From positions 3,956,001-4,020,000 of the forward strand of contig NZ_CP054861.1 in assembly GCF_013459645.1 (NCBI RefSeq): a DNA stretch of 64,000 bases. The letters run 5' to 3'. Source of the stretch: Martelella sp. NC20 (GTDB taxonomy: Bacteria; Pseudomonadota; Alphaproteobacteria; Rhizobiales; Rhizobiaceae). The position numbers were made by a program, and so were the translations under genes. Shown here piece after piece: positions 1 through 8,829 of this stretch (position 1 is the first letter of the stretch; each line of letters starts with the position of its first letter). Below the pieces are notes generated by a model that did not search any database, had not been told where the DNA came from, and saw nothing but the letters and a program-made list of their open reading frames with translations.

Positions 1-762
1 GAGCGGCAGGGTCAGCGGCTTGTCGCCGTACCAGCTCGCCTCGACAATGCGGGCCTCGAACCCGGCATGGTCCAGCGCCTCCGTCAGAGCTTCGCCGGAT
101 GCTGACGCGTTGATCAGCAAATCGAAATCGCCGTCGAGCGCGCCGCTTTCGGCAAAGCCGATGCCGAGTTTTCCGGCAAGCGCCCGTCTTGCCGGATTGC
201 GGTCGACCAGAACGACATCCGTGCCGATGATCGCCGTGGCGATGAAAGCGGTGAGCGCGCCGACAACGCCGGCGCCGAAAACCGCCACCCGGTCGCCGGG
301 CATGATCTGCGCATCCCAGACAATGTTGAGCGCCGTCTCCATATTGGCGGCCAGGATGGCGCGCTCCGGCGGCACATTTTCCGGCAGCGGCGTGACCATG
401 TCTTCGGCCACGATGGTCGCGTCTTGATGCGGATGCAGACAGAACACGGTTCGGCCGGCCAGATGTTCGGGTCCGTTCTCCACGCGGCCCACCAGCGCAT
501 AGCCGTATTTCACCGGAAAAGGGAAATCGCCCGCCATGTGGGGACCGCGCATGCGCTCCCGCTCGCCTTCCGGCACCAGCCCGTTGAAAACCAGCGACTC
601 GGTGCCCCGACTGATGCCGCTGAAAAGCGTTCGAACGAGCACCGAGCCCGGTTCGACCGGGCCGAGCTTTTCGTCGTGCAGAGCGCATGTCCGCGCCGCC
701 GGAAACCAGAGCGCCCGCGCCGTGCCGGACGCTCTCTCGCTGCCGCCAAAAGATCCGTTCAA
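1..762 (-). CDS. Medium-chain dehydrogenase/reductase, probably zinc-independent (3' end beyond window)
   Basis: The visible 254 residues form an alcohol-dehydrogenase-type MDR protein of the usual ~330: an N-terminal GroES-like domain followed by a Rossmann fold with the nucleotide-binding run GAGVVG at about 163-168. Where zinc alcohol dehydrogenases carry the catalytic Cys (GxCGSD), this protein has SGISRGTES, the form seen in zinc-less MDR enzymes such as the BchC-like group. The start is a TTG at 760-762 with a GGGGAG ribosome-binding site about 9 nt upstream; no in-frame ATG lies near. It is divergent from ribA across 178 bp with no clear riboswitch. The C-terminus lies outside the window, so its substrate and downstream neighbours cannot be judged. 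Confidence 0.75.
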   Translation of the reverse strand, partial: MNGSFGGSERASGTARALWFPAARTCALHDEKLGPVEPGSVLVRTLFSGISRGTESLVFNGLVPEGERERMRGPHMAGDFPFPVKYGYALVGRVENGPEHLAGRTVFCLHPHQDATIVAEDMVTPLPENVPPERAILAANMETALNIVWDAQIMPGDRVAVFGAGVVGALTAFIATAIIGTDVVLVDRNPARRALAGKLGIGFAESGALDGDFDLLINASASGEALTEALDHAGFEARIVEASWYGDKPLTLPL

Positions 763-940
763 TTTCGATACTCCCCTCGGCGAACACTTTTTTGTTAAGG
801 CCCGGTTGCTGCTTGCAACTGGAACTGATCCGCTTACGCTCTAATTACGTATTCGGTTACAAGGACTTCGGCGAGTTGTATAGTTTTCAGCCGGTGGTCT
901 CATCATACGCGTGCAACATATCAGATCAACGCAGGAACAG

Positions 941-2038
941 ATGGATAGGTTCAGTTTTCGAGTTTGCACACCGGCAATGGAAGTCGAACGGGCCGTCGCC
1001 GAATTGCGCTTCGGGCGACCGGTCATCCTGCGGCATGACGCACAAAAGCTCGCCGTTCTGGCGCTCGATTGTGCCTCTCCTGCCACATATGATGCGTTCG
1101 CGGTGGCGTGTGATGATCGCCATGCGCTTTTCCTGACCGCGCGCCGGGCGCATTGTATGGGCATATCGTCCGGCATCGGTATCGCGGCGCCCGCCGCCGG
1201 CCTGTCGTTCGATGCCGCGTCCCGGCTTTCCTACGCGCTGGATGCTCGGGCGCCGGCGCAATGGCGCGAGGCCGATCCGGCGATGGAAGCGGCCGCGGAA
1301 TTGGCGCGCATGTCACTGCTGCTGCCTGCCATGGTCTGCGCCGAAATCGACGGCATCGAGGAACGCTTCGCCGCCTGTCAAAGGCTTGATTGCGGCCATC
1401 TTGCAGGAAGCGCAAGCGCGCGGCAGGAATTCGCGGAAGTCGTGCGTACACGGGTCCCCCTGAAAGAACTCGGCGACGCGCAATTCGCGGTGTTTCGCGG
1501 CGGGCTTGCGCAAAAGGACCAGATCGCGATCATCGTCGGCGAGCCGGATCTCAGCCGGCCGGTTTCCGTCCGCATCCATTCCTCCTGCCTGACCGGCGAC
1601 CTTTGCGGCTCGCTGAAATGCGATTGCGGGGATCAGCTTCGCAATGGCCTTGCCAATCTCAGGGCGGCTGGAGGCGGCGTGCTGATCTATCTCGATCAGG
1701 AGGGACGCGGCACCGGCATCGGTTCGAAGATGCGAGCCTATGGCTATCAGCATCAGGGCCTCGATACCATCGACGCCGATGCCGAACTGGGGCTTGAGCC
1801 CGACCATCGCCGCTATGAGGCGGCGGTCGCGATATTGCGCCTGCTCGGCATCTCAAGCGTCGTTCTGCACACCAACAACCCGACAAAGATCGCCGCGATC
1901 AACGCCGCGGGCATTACGGTGGCGGGGCGCGTGCCGACGCACGGCAAGATCACGGAGGAGAACCTGAACTATCTCCGCACGAAAGCACTGAGGGCCGATC
2001 ACATAATCGATCCGGAAACCCTGGTGACAGCGAAATAG
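941..2038 (+). CDS. ribA: GTP cyclohydrolase II with degenerate N-terminal RibB-like domain
   Basis: The C-terminal ~190 residues are a GTP cyclohydrolase II, which opens GTP to 2,5-diamino-6-ribosylamino-pyrimidinone phosphate. The three zinc cysteines are present (SSCLTGD then LKCDC, about 216, 227, 229), followed by QEGRG, MRAYGYQ with the conserved Tyr, and HTNNPTK. The first ~170 residues are not required by the E. coli enzyme and look like a worn DHBP-synthase (RibB) domain. An upstream in-frame GTG at 911 exists, but the ATG at 941 has AGGA at the right distance and is preferred. It is followed after 13 bp by a CDP-alcohol phosphatidyltransferase, suggesting co-transcription. Whether it serves riboflavin synthesis or a local pathway is unknown. 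Confidence 0.9.
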   Translation: MDRFSFRVCTPAMEVERAVAELRFGRPVILRHDAQKLAVLALDCASPATYDAFAVACDDRHALFLTARRAHCMGISSGIGIAAPAAGLSFDAASRLSYALDARAPAQWREADPAMEAAAELARMSLLLPAMVCAEIDGIEERFAACQRLDCGHLAGSASARQEFAEVVRTRVPLKELGDAQFAVFRGGLAQKDQIAIIVGEPDLSRPVSVRIHSSCLTGDLCGSLKCDCGDQLRNGLANLRAAGGGVLIYLDQEGRGTGIGSKMRAYGYQHQGLDTIDADAELGLEPDHRRYEAAVAILRLLGISSVVLHTNNPTKIAAINAAGITVAGRVPTHGKITEENLNYLRTKALRADHIIDPETLVTAK

Positions 2039-2051
2039 ACCAGAGGCCCCC

Positions 2052-2798
2052 ATGGATCACAAGCCAAGCCCAGCATTGCCGCCAAGCCTCAAGACCAGCG
2101 CGCTTGTCATTCTGGGCGTCGTTTTTGCCGCCGCGCTCGTTTTCTATCAGCTTGTCGGCCCGCATCTGACGCTCGGGCGATGGGCGGTGGCGTTCGCCGG
2201 CTTCCTGCTGCTCATGATTTTTACGGTCGTCGTGCGCGCCCTGCCCCATCATCCTCACAACTCGTTCGGCGCGGCCAACGCCATCACCGCGATCCGAACG
2301 GCGATCGTCAGTCTCGTCACCGCGGCGGTATTCTTTGCCGCCGACATGGCCAGCGGACAATCGGCGGTCTGGATCCTGATCGCGCTGGTGCTGACCGCGC
2401 TCGCGCTCGACGGTTTCGATGGCTATCTCGCCCGCAACCTCGGTCGGGAATCGGCGCTTGGCGCGCGGTTCGACATGGAAATCGATGCGCTTCTCATTCT
2501 GGTTCTGTCGGAGGCGGCGCTGATGCTGGGCAAGGCCGGATGGTGGGTTCTGGCGATCGGATTGATGCGCTATATCTTCGTCGGCGCGCAATTTTTCGTG
2601 CCCGCGCTTTGCCTGCCCCTGCCGCCGTCATTTCGCAGGAAGCTGATCTGCGTGGTTCAGGTCGCAACGCTCTGCGTCATTCTCGTGCCGGCCGTCATCC
2701 CCCCGGTCTCGACCGTCGCGGCGCTGATCGCGCTGGGCCTGCTGAGCTATTCGTTTGCGGTCGACATCATCTTTCTGCTGCGCAAGGGGCGGCAATGA
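2052..2798 (+). CDS. CDP-alcohol phosphatidyltransferase family membrane protein
   Basis: A 248-residue integral membrane enzyme of the family that swaps CMP of a CDP-linked alcohol (usually CDP-diacylglycerol) for another alcohol. The full signature is visible at about residues 117-145: DGFDGYLAR, eight residues, G, three residues, D, three residues, D, so both metal-binding aspartate pairs are intact. Five to six hydrophobic segments surround it. It follows ribA by 13 bp on the same strand. The head-group substrate cannot be read from the sequence; neighbours (flippase-like protein, sulfatase-like enzyme) point to envelope lipid work. Confidence 0.85.
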   Translation: MDHKPSPALPPSLKTSALVILGVVFAAALVFYQLVGPHLTLGRWAVAFAGFLLLMIFTVVVRALPHHPHNSFGAANAITAIRTAIVSLVTAAVFFAADMASGQSAVWILIALVLTALALDGFDGYLARNLGRESALGARFDMEIDALLILVLSEAALMLGKAGWWVLAIGLMRYIFVGAQFFVPALCLPLPPSFRRKLICVVQVATLCVILVPAVIPPVSTVAALIALGLLSYSFAVDIIFLLRKGRQ

Positions 2799-2854
2799 CG
2801 CCGAAACGCGCAAGGCCCTCGCCCTTTCCGGTTCGGCCTCCGGGCATTGCGGTT

Positions 2855-3781
2855 TCAGGATTTCGCGATCCGGCCTCTGACGAGCGATATGGCGACCGAA
2901 ACGCCCCCGGGTACGGCGGCTCCCGCCAGCGACAGCAAACCGTAAAGCAGGCTTGCCGCCACGCCCTCGGCGCTGGTGTAGCCGAAGAGCGGCCACAGCG
3001 CGGCGGCGGCGGCCTCCCGCGTGCCCCAGCCGCCGATACCGGCGGGTATCAGCATCGTCATCAGACAGAGCGGAATGGCGGTGAAGGCGGCGATCGCCGG
3101 CAAGGGCGCGCCGACCGCGCTGGAAGCGATCAGAAAGACCGCGATATAGCCGGATACGATGAACACGCTGAGGCCGCCCTGCACCAGCCATGCCCGGTCT
3201 CTCCAGAATACGGCGGCGATATCCGGGCCAAGCCCCCGCAGGCGCTGCGGCAGCCACGCGGTCCGGATCGCTATGGCGCCGGCAATGCAGACCAGCAGCA
3301 CGGCGCTTGCCCCCCAGATCAGAACATCCGCCTGACCGGGCAGCCGTTCGCTCAGAAAGACCGGCCAGGCCAGGAGGCCGATAAAGCACAATCCGAAAAA
3401 GGCGAGTTGACCCGACAATCGTTCCAGAAACACCGCCGCTGCCGGACGTTTCCAGCCGCCCGTTCCTTCCATTCGGCTGCGATAGGCGCGCAGGGCATCT
3501 CCCGCCATGCCGCCCGGCAGGACCAGATTGAGCGCGCTGCCGATGTAATATTCCCGAATGGCAAGACCGAGACCGATACCCTGTCCAAGCCGCTTGGCGG
3601 TGAAACGCCAGCGCCAGGCGGACGCAATGATCTGCACCTGCACAAGCGCAAGCCCCATGACCACGAGCACCGGCGGCACATCGCTGAAGGTCGCGGCCAG
3701 ACGCTCCGGGCCGGTGACGACGATCAGTCCCGCAAGCAGCGCGAGACATGCGGCAATCGGAATGACGGCAAATTTATGCAC
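2855..3781 (-). CDS. Lysylphosphatidylglycerol synthase-type transmembrane protein (UPF0104-like)
   Basis: A 308-residue polytopic membrane protein resembling the flippase-like transmembrane domain of MprF/UPF0104 (TIGR00374-type) without the soluble aminoacyl-transferase domain. Visible hallmarks are the WRWRF segment near residue 57 and the loop NLVLPGGMAGDALRAYR near 85-101, a conserved region in this family, with roughly eight hydrophobic helices. It is convergent with the phosphatidyltransferase (57-bp gap) and divergent from the sulfatase gene (58-bp gap), so it shares a short bidirectional promoter region with the latter. A role in moving a lipid made by its neighbours across the inner membrane is inference. 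Confidence 0.75.
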   Translation of the reverse strand: MHKFAVIPIAACLALLAGLIVVTGPERLAATFSDVPPVLVVMGLALVQVQIIASAWRWRFTAKRLGQGIGLGLAIREYYIGSALNLVLPGGMAGDALRAYRSRMEGTGGWKRPAAAVFLERLSGQLAFFGLCFIGLLAWPVFLSERLPGQADVLIWGASAVLLVCIAGAIAIRTAWLPQRLRGLGPDIAAVFWRDRAWLVQGGLSVFIVSGYIAVFLIASSAVGAPLPAIAAFTAIPLCLMTMLIPAGIGGWGTREAAAAALWPLFGYTSAEGVAASLLYGLLSLAGAAVPGGVSVAISLVRGRIAKS

Positions 3782-3839
3782 GCTTTGGCCCTCGTGAATT
3801 GCGGCCCGAACCTGTACGCGTCATCTTCCGTTTAAACGC

Positions 3840-5507
3840 ATGGTGCCCGGTGATGTTTTGATGACAAGAAGCGACAGGCCTGACAAGGGGCGAACCACAT
3901 CATCGCGCGCGCTGTGGCTTGCCTTCGTGTTTTTCATCGCCGTCAGCTTTGCCGCCCTGACGCTGCCGGATCATCCGGGAGCGTTTTCGAGCGCGGCCTT
4001 CCTGCGGTTCCCGCTGGAAATCCCTCTCATGGCGCTGGCGCTGCTGGTGCTGCCGCGACGGATGGCGGCCGTGCTGTCGGTTCTGTTTGCCCTTGCCGTC
4101 TTCACCCTGCTGTTCCTGAAGATCGCCGATATCGGCGTGCAATCCGCGTTCCAGCGGCGCTTCAACCCCTATCTCGACATGAAGATGTTGGCCGACGGCT
4201 GGAATGTTTTCTCCGGAACCCTCGGACCATGGCAGGCGGGCCTTGCCCTCGGCATGGTCGTCGCGGGTTTTGCCGGCGTTCTCGTGCTGTATTTCCGCGC
4301 CGAACTGCGGCTGATAAAGCTCACCACCACGCAAAAGCGTGGAACGGTGATCGCAACGCTCGCTTTGCTCGGGATCGGAGTAGCGCTCCACTTCGCCGAA
4401 ACCCCGATGCGGGCCGAGATGAAAGCCCTTCCCTATCTCGGCAACCGGCTTGCGCTGATAGAGCGCTCGATCACGGATATGCGGCAGTTCGAACGTGACC
4501 TCGTGGCGCGAGATGACGCCGGTTCCGGCGACGATCTGTTTGCCGGGATCAGGGGGCGCGACGTCATTCTCGTCTTCGTGGAATCCTACGGGCGCAGCGC
4601 CGTCGAGGATCCGCTTTACAGTCCGGTGACGGTGCCAAGGCTCGAAAATGTCGAAAGCGCGCTCGCCGGTGCCGGTTTTGCCGCAGCATCCGGCTGGCTC
4701 GTCTCCCCCACCATGGGCGGGTTGAGCTGGCTTGCCCACGGCACGTTTCTATCCGGTCTGTGGACCGACAGCCAGGCCCGCTACGACAGGCTGATGATCA
4801 GCAACCGGCAGAGCCTGAACCGGCTGTTCCGGCAGGCTGGATGGCGTACGGCCGCCGTCATGCCGGCGATCACCATGGACTGGCCGGAGGCCTCGTATTT
4901 CGGTTACGATCAGGTGTTTGCGGCAAGCGATCTGGGCTATCGGGGAAAGCCCTTCAACTGGATCACGATGCCTGACCAATACACATTGTCGGCATTCGAA
5001 CGGCTGGCGCGCCAGCCTGCCCGCGCATCGGGCACGCCGCTGATGGCCGAAATCGCGCTGATTTCGAGCCATGCGCCATGGACGCCGGTGCCAAGGCTGA
5101 TCAGCTGGAACGATGTCGGCGACGGCACGGTGTTCAACAGCCAGGCGGAAAGCGGCGAGACGCCGCAAACGGTATGGTCGAACCGCGACGATATCCGCGA
5201 TCATTATATCCGCACGATCGATTATTCGCTGCAGACGCTCGGCGACTACATCACCCGCTTTGGAGACGACGCCGTTTTCATCGTCCTCGGCGACCACCAG
5301 CCGGCGCCGATCATCACCGGTCCCGATGCCTCGCGCGCCGTGCCGGTGCATGTCGTCAGCAGGGATGCCGCACTGATCGGACGCTTCGAGGCGGACGGGT
5401 TCACCGCCAGCATGATCCCCGCCCGGGACGCGCCGGAAATCCCGATGGATACGATCAGAGCCCGTCTCGTCGAGCTCTTCGGGCAAACTTCCGGACCGAC
5501 GAAGTAA
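3840..5507 (+). CDS. Membrane sulfatase / LTA-synthase-like phosphoglycerol transferase family
   Basis: A 555-residue protein with about four to five N-terminal membrane helices (up to residue ~185) and a large extracytoplasmic alkaline-phosphatase-superfamily domain. VFVESYG (about 245) is the metal/substrate region typical of the LtaS/MdoB/EptA-like branch, GGLSWLAHGTFLSG (about 290-303) corresponds to the nucleophile region, and VLGDHQPAP (about 481-489) holds the metal-binding Asp-His pair. Such enzymes move phosphoglycerol or phosphoethanolamine groups from lipids or cleave sulfates. An alternative start is the ATG at 3861. It ends 22 bp from the convergent RND pump gene. Confidence 0.75.
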   Translation: MVPGDVLMTRSDRPDKGRTTSSRALWLAFVFFIAVSFAALTLPDHPGAFSSAAFLRFPLEIPLMALALLVLPRRMAAVLSVLFALAVFTLLFLKIADIGVQSAFQRRFNPYLDMKMLADGWNVFSGTLGPWQAGLALGMVVAGFAGVLVLYFRAELRLIKLTTTQKRGTVIATLALLGIGVALHFAETPMRAEMKALPYLGNRLALIERSITDMRQFERDLVARDDAGSGDDLFAGIRGRDVILVFVESYGRSAVEDPLYSPVTVPRLENVESALAGAGFAAASGWLVSPTMGGLSWLAHGTFLSGLWTDSQARYDRLMISNRQSLNRLFRQAGWRTAAVMPAITMDWPEASYFGYDQVFAASDLGYRGKPFNWITMPDQYTLSAFERLARQPARASGTPLMAEIALISSHAPWTPVPRLISWNDVGDGTVFNSQAESGETPQTVWSNRDDIRDHYIRTIDYSLQTLGDYITRFGDDAVFIVLGDHQPAPIITGPDASRAVPVHVVSRDAALIGRFEADGFTASMIPARDAPEIPMDTIRARLVELFGQTSGPTK

Positions 5508-5529
5508 CCCTCGCCGGTCCGGCCATCCC

Positions 5530-8500
5530 CTACGCCGATGCGGAACCGGCATTGCCCGCCTCGTCGGGGTCCGTCTCGTCGGGTCCCGTCACGGCAGCAT
5601 CCGGGCCGGGGTCCTGCCTGTCTCCCCGCAACACGACATAGATCGCGGGAATGATCAGCACGGTCAGCGCCGTGGACGAGGCGAGCCCGAACAGCAGCGA
5701 GATCGCCAGCCCCTGGAAGATCGGGTCGGTGAGGATCACGGCGGCGCCGATCATGGCGGCAAGCGCGGTCAGCAGGATCGGCTTGAAACGGATCGCGCCG
5801 GCTTCGAGAAGCACGTCGATGAGCGGCCGGCCGGGCCGTCGCGCATGGCGTATGAAATCGACCAGCAGGATCGAATTGCGCACGATGATGCCGGCGAGGG
5901 CGATGAAGCCGATCATCGAGGTCGCGGTAAACGGCGCGCCGAACAGCCAGTGTCCGCCGAGAATGCCGATGAAGGTCAGCGGGATCGGCGTCAGGATGAC
6001 GAGCGGCAGCTTGAACGAGCCGAACTGGGCGACGACAAGGATATAGATACCGATAAGCGCCACCATGAAGGCGGCCCCCATGTCGCGGAACGTAACCCAC
6101 GTCACCTCCCATTCGCCGTCCCACAGCAGCGTCGGAGTGGTTTCGTCGTCGGGCTGGCCATGGAGGACGATCGCCGGCTTGGGCAGGTCGCCCCAGTCCA
6201 TCGCGTCGATCGCGTCCTGAACGGCCAGCATGCCGTAGATCGGCGCTTCGTAGGCGCCGGCAAGCTCCGCCATCACCATTTCGGCGGCGCGGCCATTATG
6301 CCGGAAGATCGGATAGGACGCCGGCTCCTGCGTAACGGTGACGACATCGCCGAGTTCGACCACGTCGCGCCCGCCCGGCAGCGCATTGGCCGGAACCGGA
6401 GTTGAGAGCGCGCGTTCATCGATCGTGTTGTGTTCCTTCGGCAGCGCAAGCCGGATCGGGATCGGCTGACGCCCGCCGCCGCGATGCGAATAGCCGACGG
6501 TTGTCCCGCCATAGAGATAGCTGAGCGCGTCGAAGACATCCGATTGTTCGACCCGGTAATATTCGAGATTGTCCTGATTGATGGCGATACGCATCCGTTC
6601 AGGTCGGTTGTGGTAGCTGTCGTCAAGATCGACGACGAACGGCACGCTCTCGAAAGCCTCCCGCACCTTGCCCGCGACGGCGCGCCGCGTTTCAGGGTCG
6701 GGACCATAGATCTCGGCAAGCAGCGTGCCCATGACCGGCGGACCGGGCGGCGGCTCCACCACCTTCACCACGGCGTCCTGCGGCAGATCGAGACCATCGA
6801 GCCGTTCGCGCATGTCGAGCGCGATGGCGTGGCTTGCCCGGTCGCGATCGCCCTTCGGCGAGAGGTTGACGGCGACCTGCCCCTGTTCGGGGTTGGCCCT
6901 GAGGTAATAGTGACGCACCAGCCCGTTGAAATCGAACGGCGCGGCCGTGCCGGCATAGGTCTGGAAGGAGAGGATTTCCGGAACCCCGGCAAGCCTGTCG
7001 ACAACCGATTGCAGCGCCCGGTCGGTATCCTCCACCGACGATCCTTTCGGCAGGTCGAGCACGACCTGGAGATCGGACTTGTTGTCGAACGGCAGCAGCT
7101 TGACCGTGACGTGCTTGGTGTAGAACAGCCCGAGCGAGGCGAAGGTCGCGACAGCCACGACGATGATGAAGGTCCATGCGCGCGCGCGGCTTTTCAGGAC
7201 GGGCCGCGCGACCGCGACATAGAGCCGTCCGAGCCGTCCGCCGCCCGCAGCCCCGTGGGCCGCCGCGGAACCGCCGTGCCCGTGGGCATGGCCGGCCGCC
7301 TTGCCGCCGATCCTGATCATCAGCCACGGCGTCAGGATGACGGCGACGAAGAACGAGAACAGCATGGCCGCCGAGGCATTGGCGGGGATCGGGCTCATAT
7401 AGGGGCCCATCATGCCCGAGACGAACATCATCGGCAGCAGCGCGGCGATCACCGTCAGCGTGGCGACGATGGTGGGGTTGCCGACCTCGGCAACGGCGTC
7501 TATCGCCGACTGAACGCGCGAGCGGTCATCCTGCATCGCCCAGTGGCGGGCAATGTTCTCGATCACGACGATGGCGTCGTCGACCAGGATGCCGATCGAG
7601 AAGATCAGGGCGAACAACGAGACGCGGTTGATCGTGTAGCCCATGATCCATGAGGCGAAGAAAGTCAGAAGGATGGTCGTCGGAATGACGACGGCAACCA
7701 CCAGAGCCTCGCGCCAGCCAATGGCGATGCCCACCAGAACGACGATCGAGACGGTCGCAAGCGCCAGATGGAACAGCAGCTCGTTGGCTTTCTCATTGGC
7801 GGTCTCGCCATAGTTGCGCGTGACCGTCATTTCCACGTCGGAGGGGAAAATCTGGCCGCGCACCTGCTCCAGCCTGTGCACGATCTCCTCGGCGATCACC
7901 ACCGCATTGGTGCCGGGACGCTTGGCGATCGCCAATGAGACGGCGGCGGCGCGGTCCAGCCCGGCATCCGTGCGGCGGATGTCGGTGACGCGGCTTTCGG
8001 CGGGCGCGGTCGCCAGAACCACGTCGGCAACGTCGCGGACATAGACCGGACGGCCGTCGCGCGCGGTCAGCAGAAGATTGCCGATCTCGGGCAATGACTG
8101 AAGCGTCTGGCCGGCGATGACGGGAAGCTGGCTACCGTCCTCGCGGATGGTGCCGACGCGGAACGAACGGTTGGCCCCTTCGACCTTGGCGGCGAGTTGC
8201 TGCAATGTGATGCCGAACAGCGAAAGCCGCTCGGGATCCGGTTCGACGCGGAACTGTTCGGGCTGTTCGCCGACGATATAGGTGAGCCCAATATCGGGCA
8301 GCTTCGAGACTTCCACCTGAAGTTCGCGGGCAAGCCGGGTCAGGTCGTTTGCCGTCCAGCGCCCCGCGGCCTCCTCCGTCGGCCTCAGGGTGACGACAAC
8401 CGCGGCCACGTCATCGATGCCGCGACCGACGATCAGCGGCTCCGGGACGCCCACCGGGATGCGGTCCATATTGGCGCGGATCTTCTCATGGACCCGCAAT

Positions 8501-8829
8501 ATGGCGGTATCGGAATTGGTGCCGACCTCGAAACGGGCGGTGACGAGCACGCCGTCGTCATCCGTCTGCGAATAGACGTGCTCGACGCCGTCAATGCTCT
8601 TGACGATGGTTTCCAGCGGCTCGGTGACGAGCTTGACGGCGTCCTCGGCCCTCAGGCCATTGGCATTGACATGAATGTCGACCATCGGCACCGAAATCTG
8701 CGGCTCTTCCTCGCGCGGCAGCGAGACGAGCGCAATCAGGCCAAGCGCAATCGCGGCCAGCAGCAGGAGCGGCGTGAGCGGCGAGACGATGAAGGTGCGG
8801 GTGAGATTGCCTGCAATTCCGAGCTTCAT
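5530..8829 (-). CDS. RND efflux transporter permease subunit (AcrB superfamily)
   Basis: A 1099-residue inner-membrane proton-driven pump of the hydrophobe/amphiphile RND superfamily: N-terminal helix, large periplasmic porter domain, helices 2-6, a cytosolic linker, then the repeated second half. The signature GILVDDAIVVIENIARH in helix 4, with the proton-relay aspartate pair, is intact. The linker between halves (about 505-525) is unusually rich in His and Gly (AGHAHGHGG). The start overlaps the adaptor gene's stop by 4 bp, so the two are translationally coupled. No outer-membrane channel gene is adjacent; TolC-type sharing is likely. Substrate unknown. Confidence 0.93.
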   Translation of the reverse strand: MKLGIAGNLTRTFIVSPLTPLLLLAAIALGLIALVSLPREEEPQISVPMVDIHVNANGLRAEDAVKLVTEPLETIVKSIDGVEHVYSQTDDDGVLVTARFEVGTNSDTAILRVHEKIRANMDRIPVGVPEPLIVGRGIDDVAAVVVTLRPTEEAAGRWTANDLTRLARELQVEVSKLPDIGLTYIVGEQPEQFRVEPDPERLSLFGITLQQLAAKVEGANRSFRVGTIREDGSQLPVIAGQTLQSLPEIGNLLLTARDGRPVYVRDVADVVLATAPAESRVTDIRRTDAGLDRAAAVSLAIAKRPGTNAVVIAEEIVHRLEQVRGQIFPSDVEMTVTRNYGETANEKANELLFHLALATVSIVVLVGIAIGWREALVVAVVIPTTILLTFFASWIMGYTINRVSLFALIFSIGILVDDAIVVIENIARHWAMQDDRSRVQSAIDAVAEVGNPTIVATLTVIAALLPMMFVSGMMGPYMSPIPANASAAMLFSFFVAVILTPWLMIRIGGKAAGHAHGHGGSAAAHGAAGGGRLGRLYVAVARPVLKSRARAWTFIIVVAVATFASLGLFYTKHVTVKLLPFDNKSDLQVVLDLPKGSSVEDTDRALQSVVDRLAGVPEILSFQTYAGTAAPFDFNGLVRHYYLRANPEQGQVAVNLSPKGDRDRASHAIALDMRERLDGLDLPQDAVVKVVEPPPGPPVMGTLLAEIYGPDPETRRAVAGKVREAFESVPFVVDLDDSYHNRPERMRIAINQDNLEYYRVEQSDVFDALSYLYGGTTVGYSHRGGGRQPIPIRLALPKEHNTIDERALSTPVPANALPGGRDVVELGDVVTVTQEPASYPIFRHNGRAAEMVMAELAGAYEAPIYGMLAVQDAIDAMDWGDLPKPAIVLHGQPDDETTPTLLWDGEWEVTWVTFRDMGAAFMVALIGIYILVVAQFGSFKLPLVILTPIPLTFIGILGGHWLFGAPFTATSMIGFIALAGIIVRNSILLVDFIRHARRPGRPLIDVLLEAGAIRFKPILLTALAAMIGAAVILTDPIFQGLAISLLFGLASSTALTVLIIPAIYVVLRGDRQDPGPDAAVTGPDETDPDEAGNAGSASA

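Noticed and set aside
763..940. FMN riboswitch upstream of ribA
   Set aside because: Checked for the conserved RFN stem sequences; none were recognised, and the 178-bp gap is shared with a divergent gene.
2180..3835. 551-codon plus-strand open frame
   Set aside because: Out of frame with the phosphatidyltransferase and antisense to the membrane protein gene; translation is Arg/Gly-rich noise.
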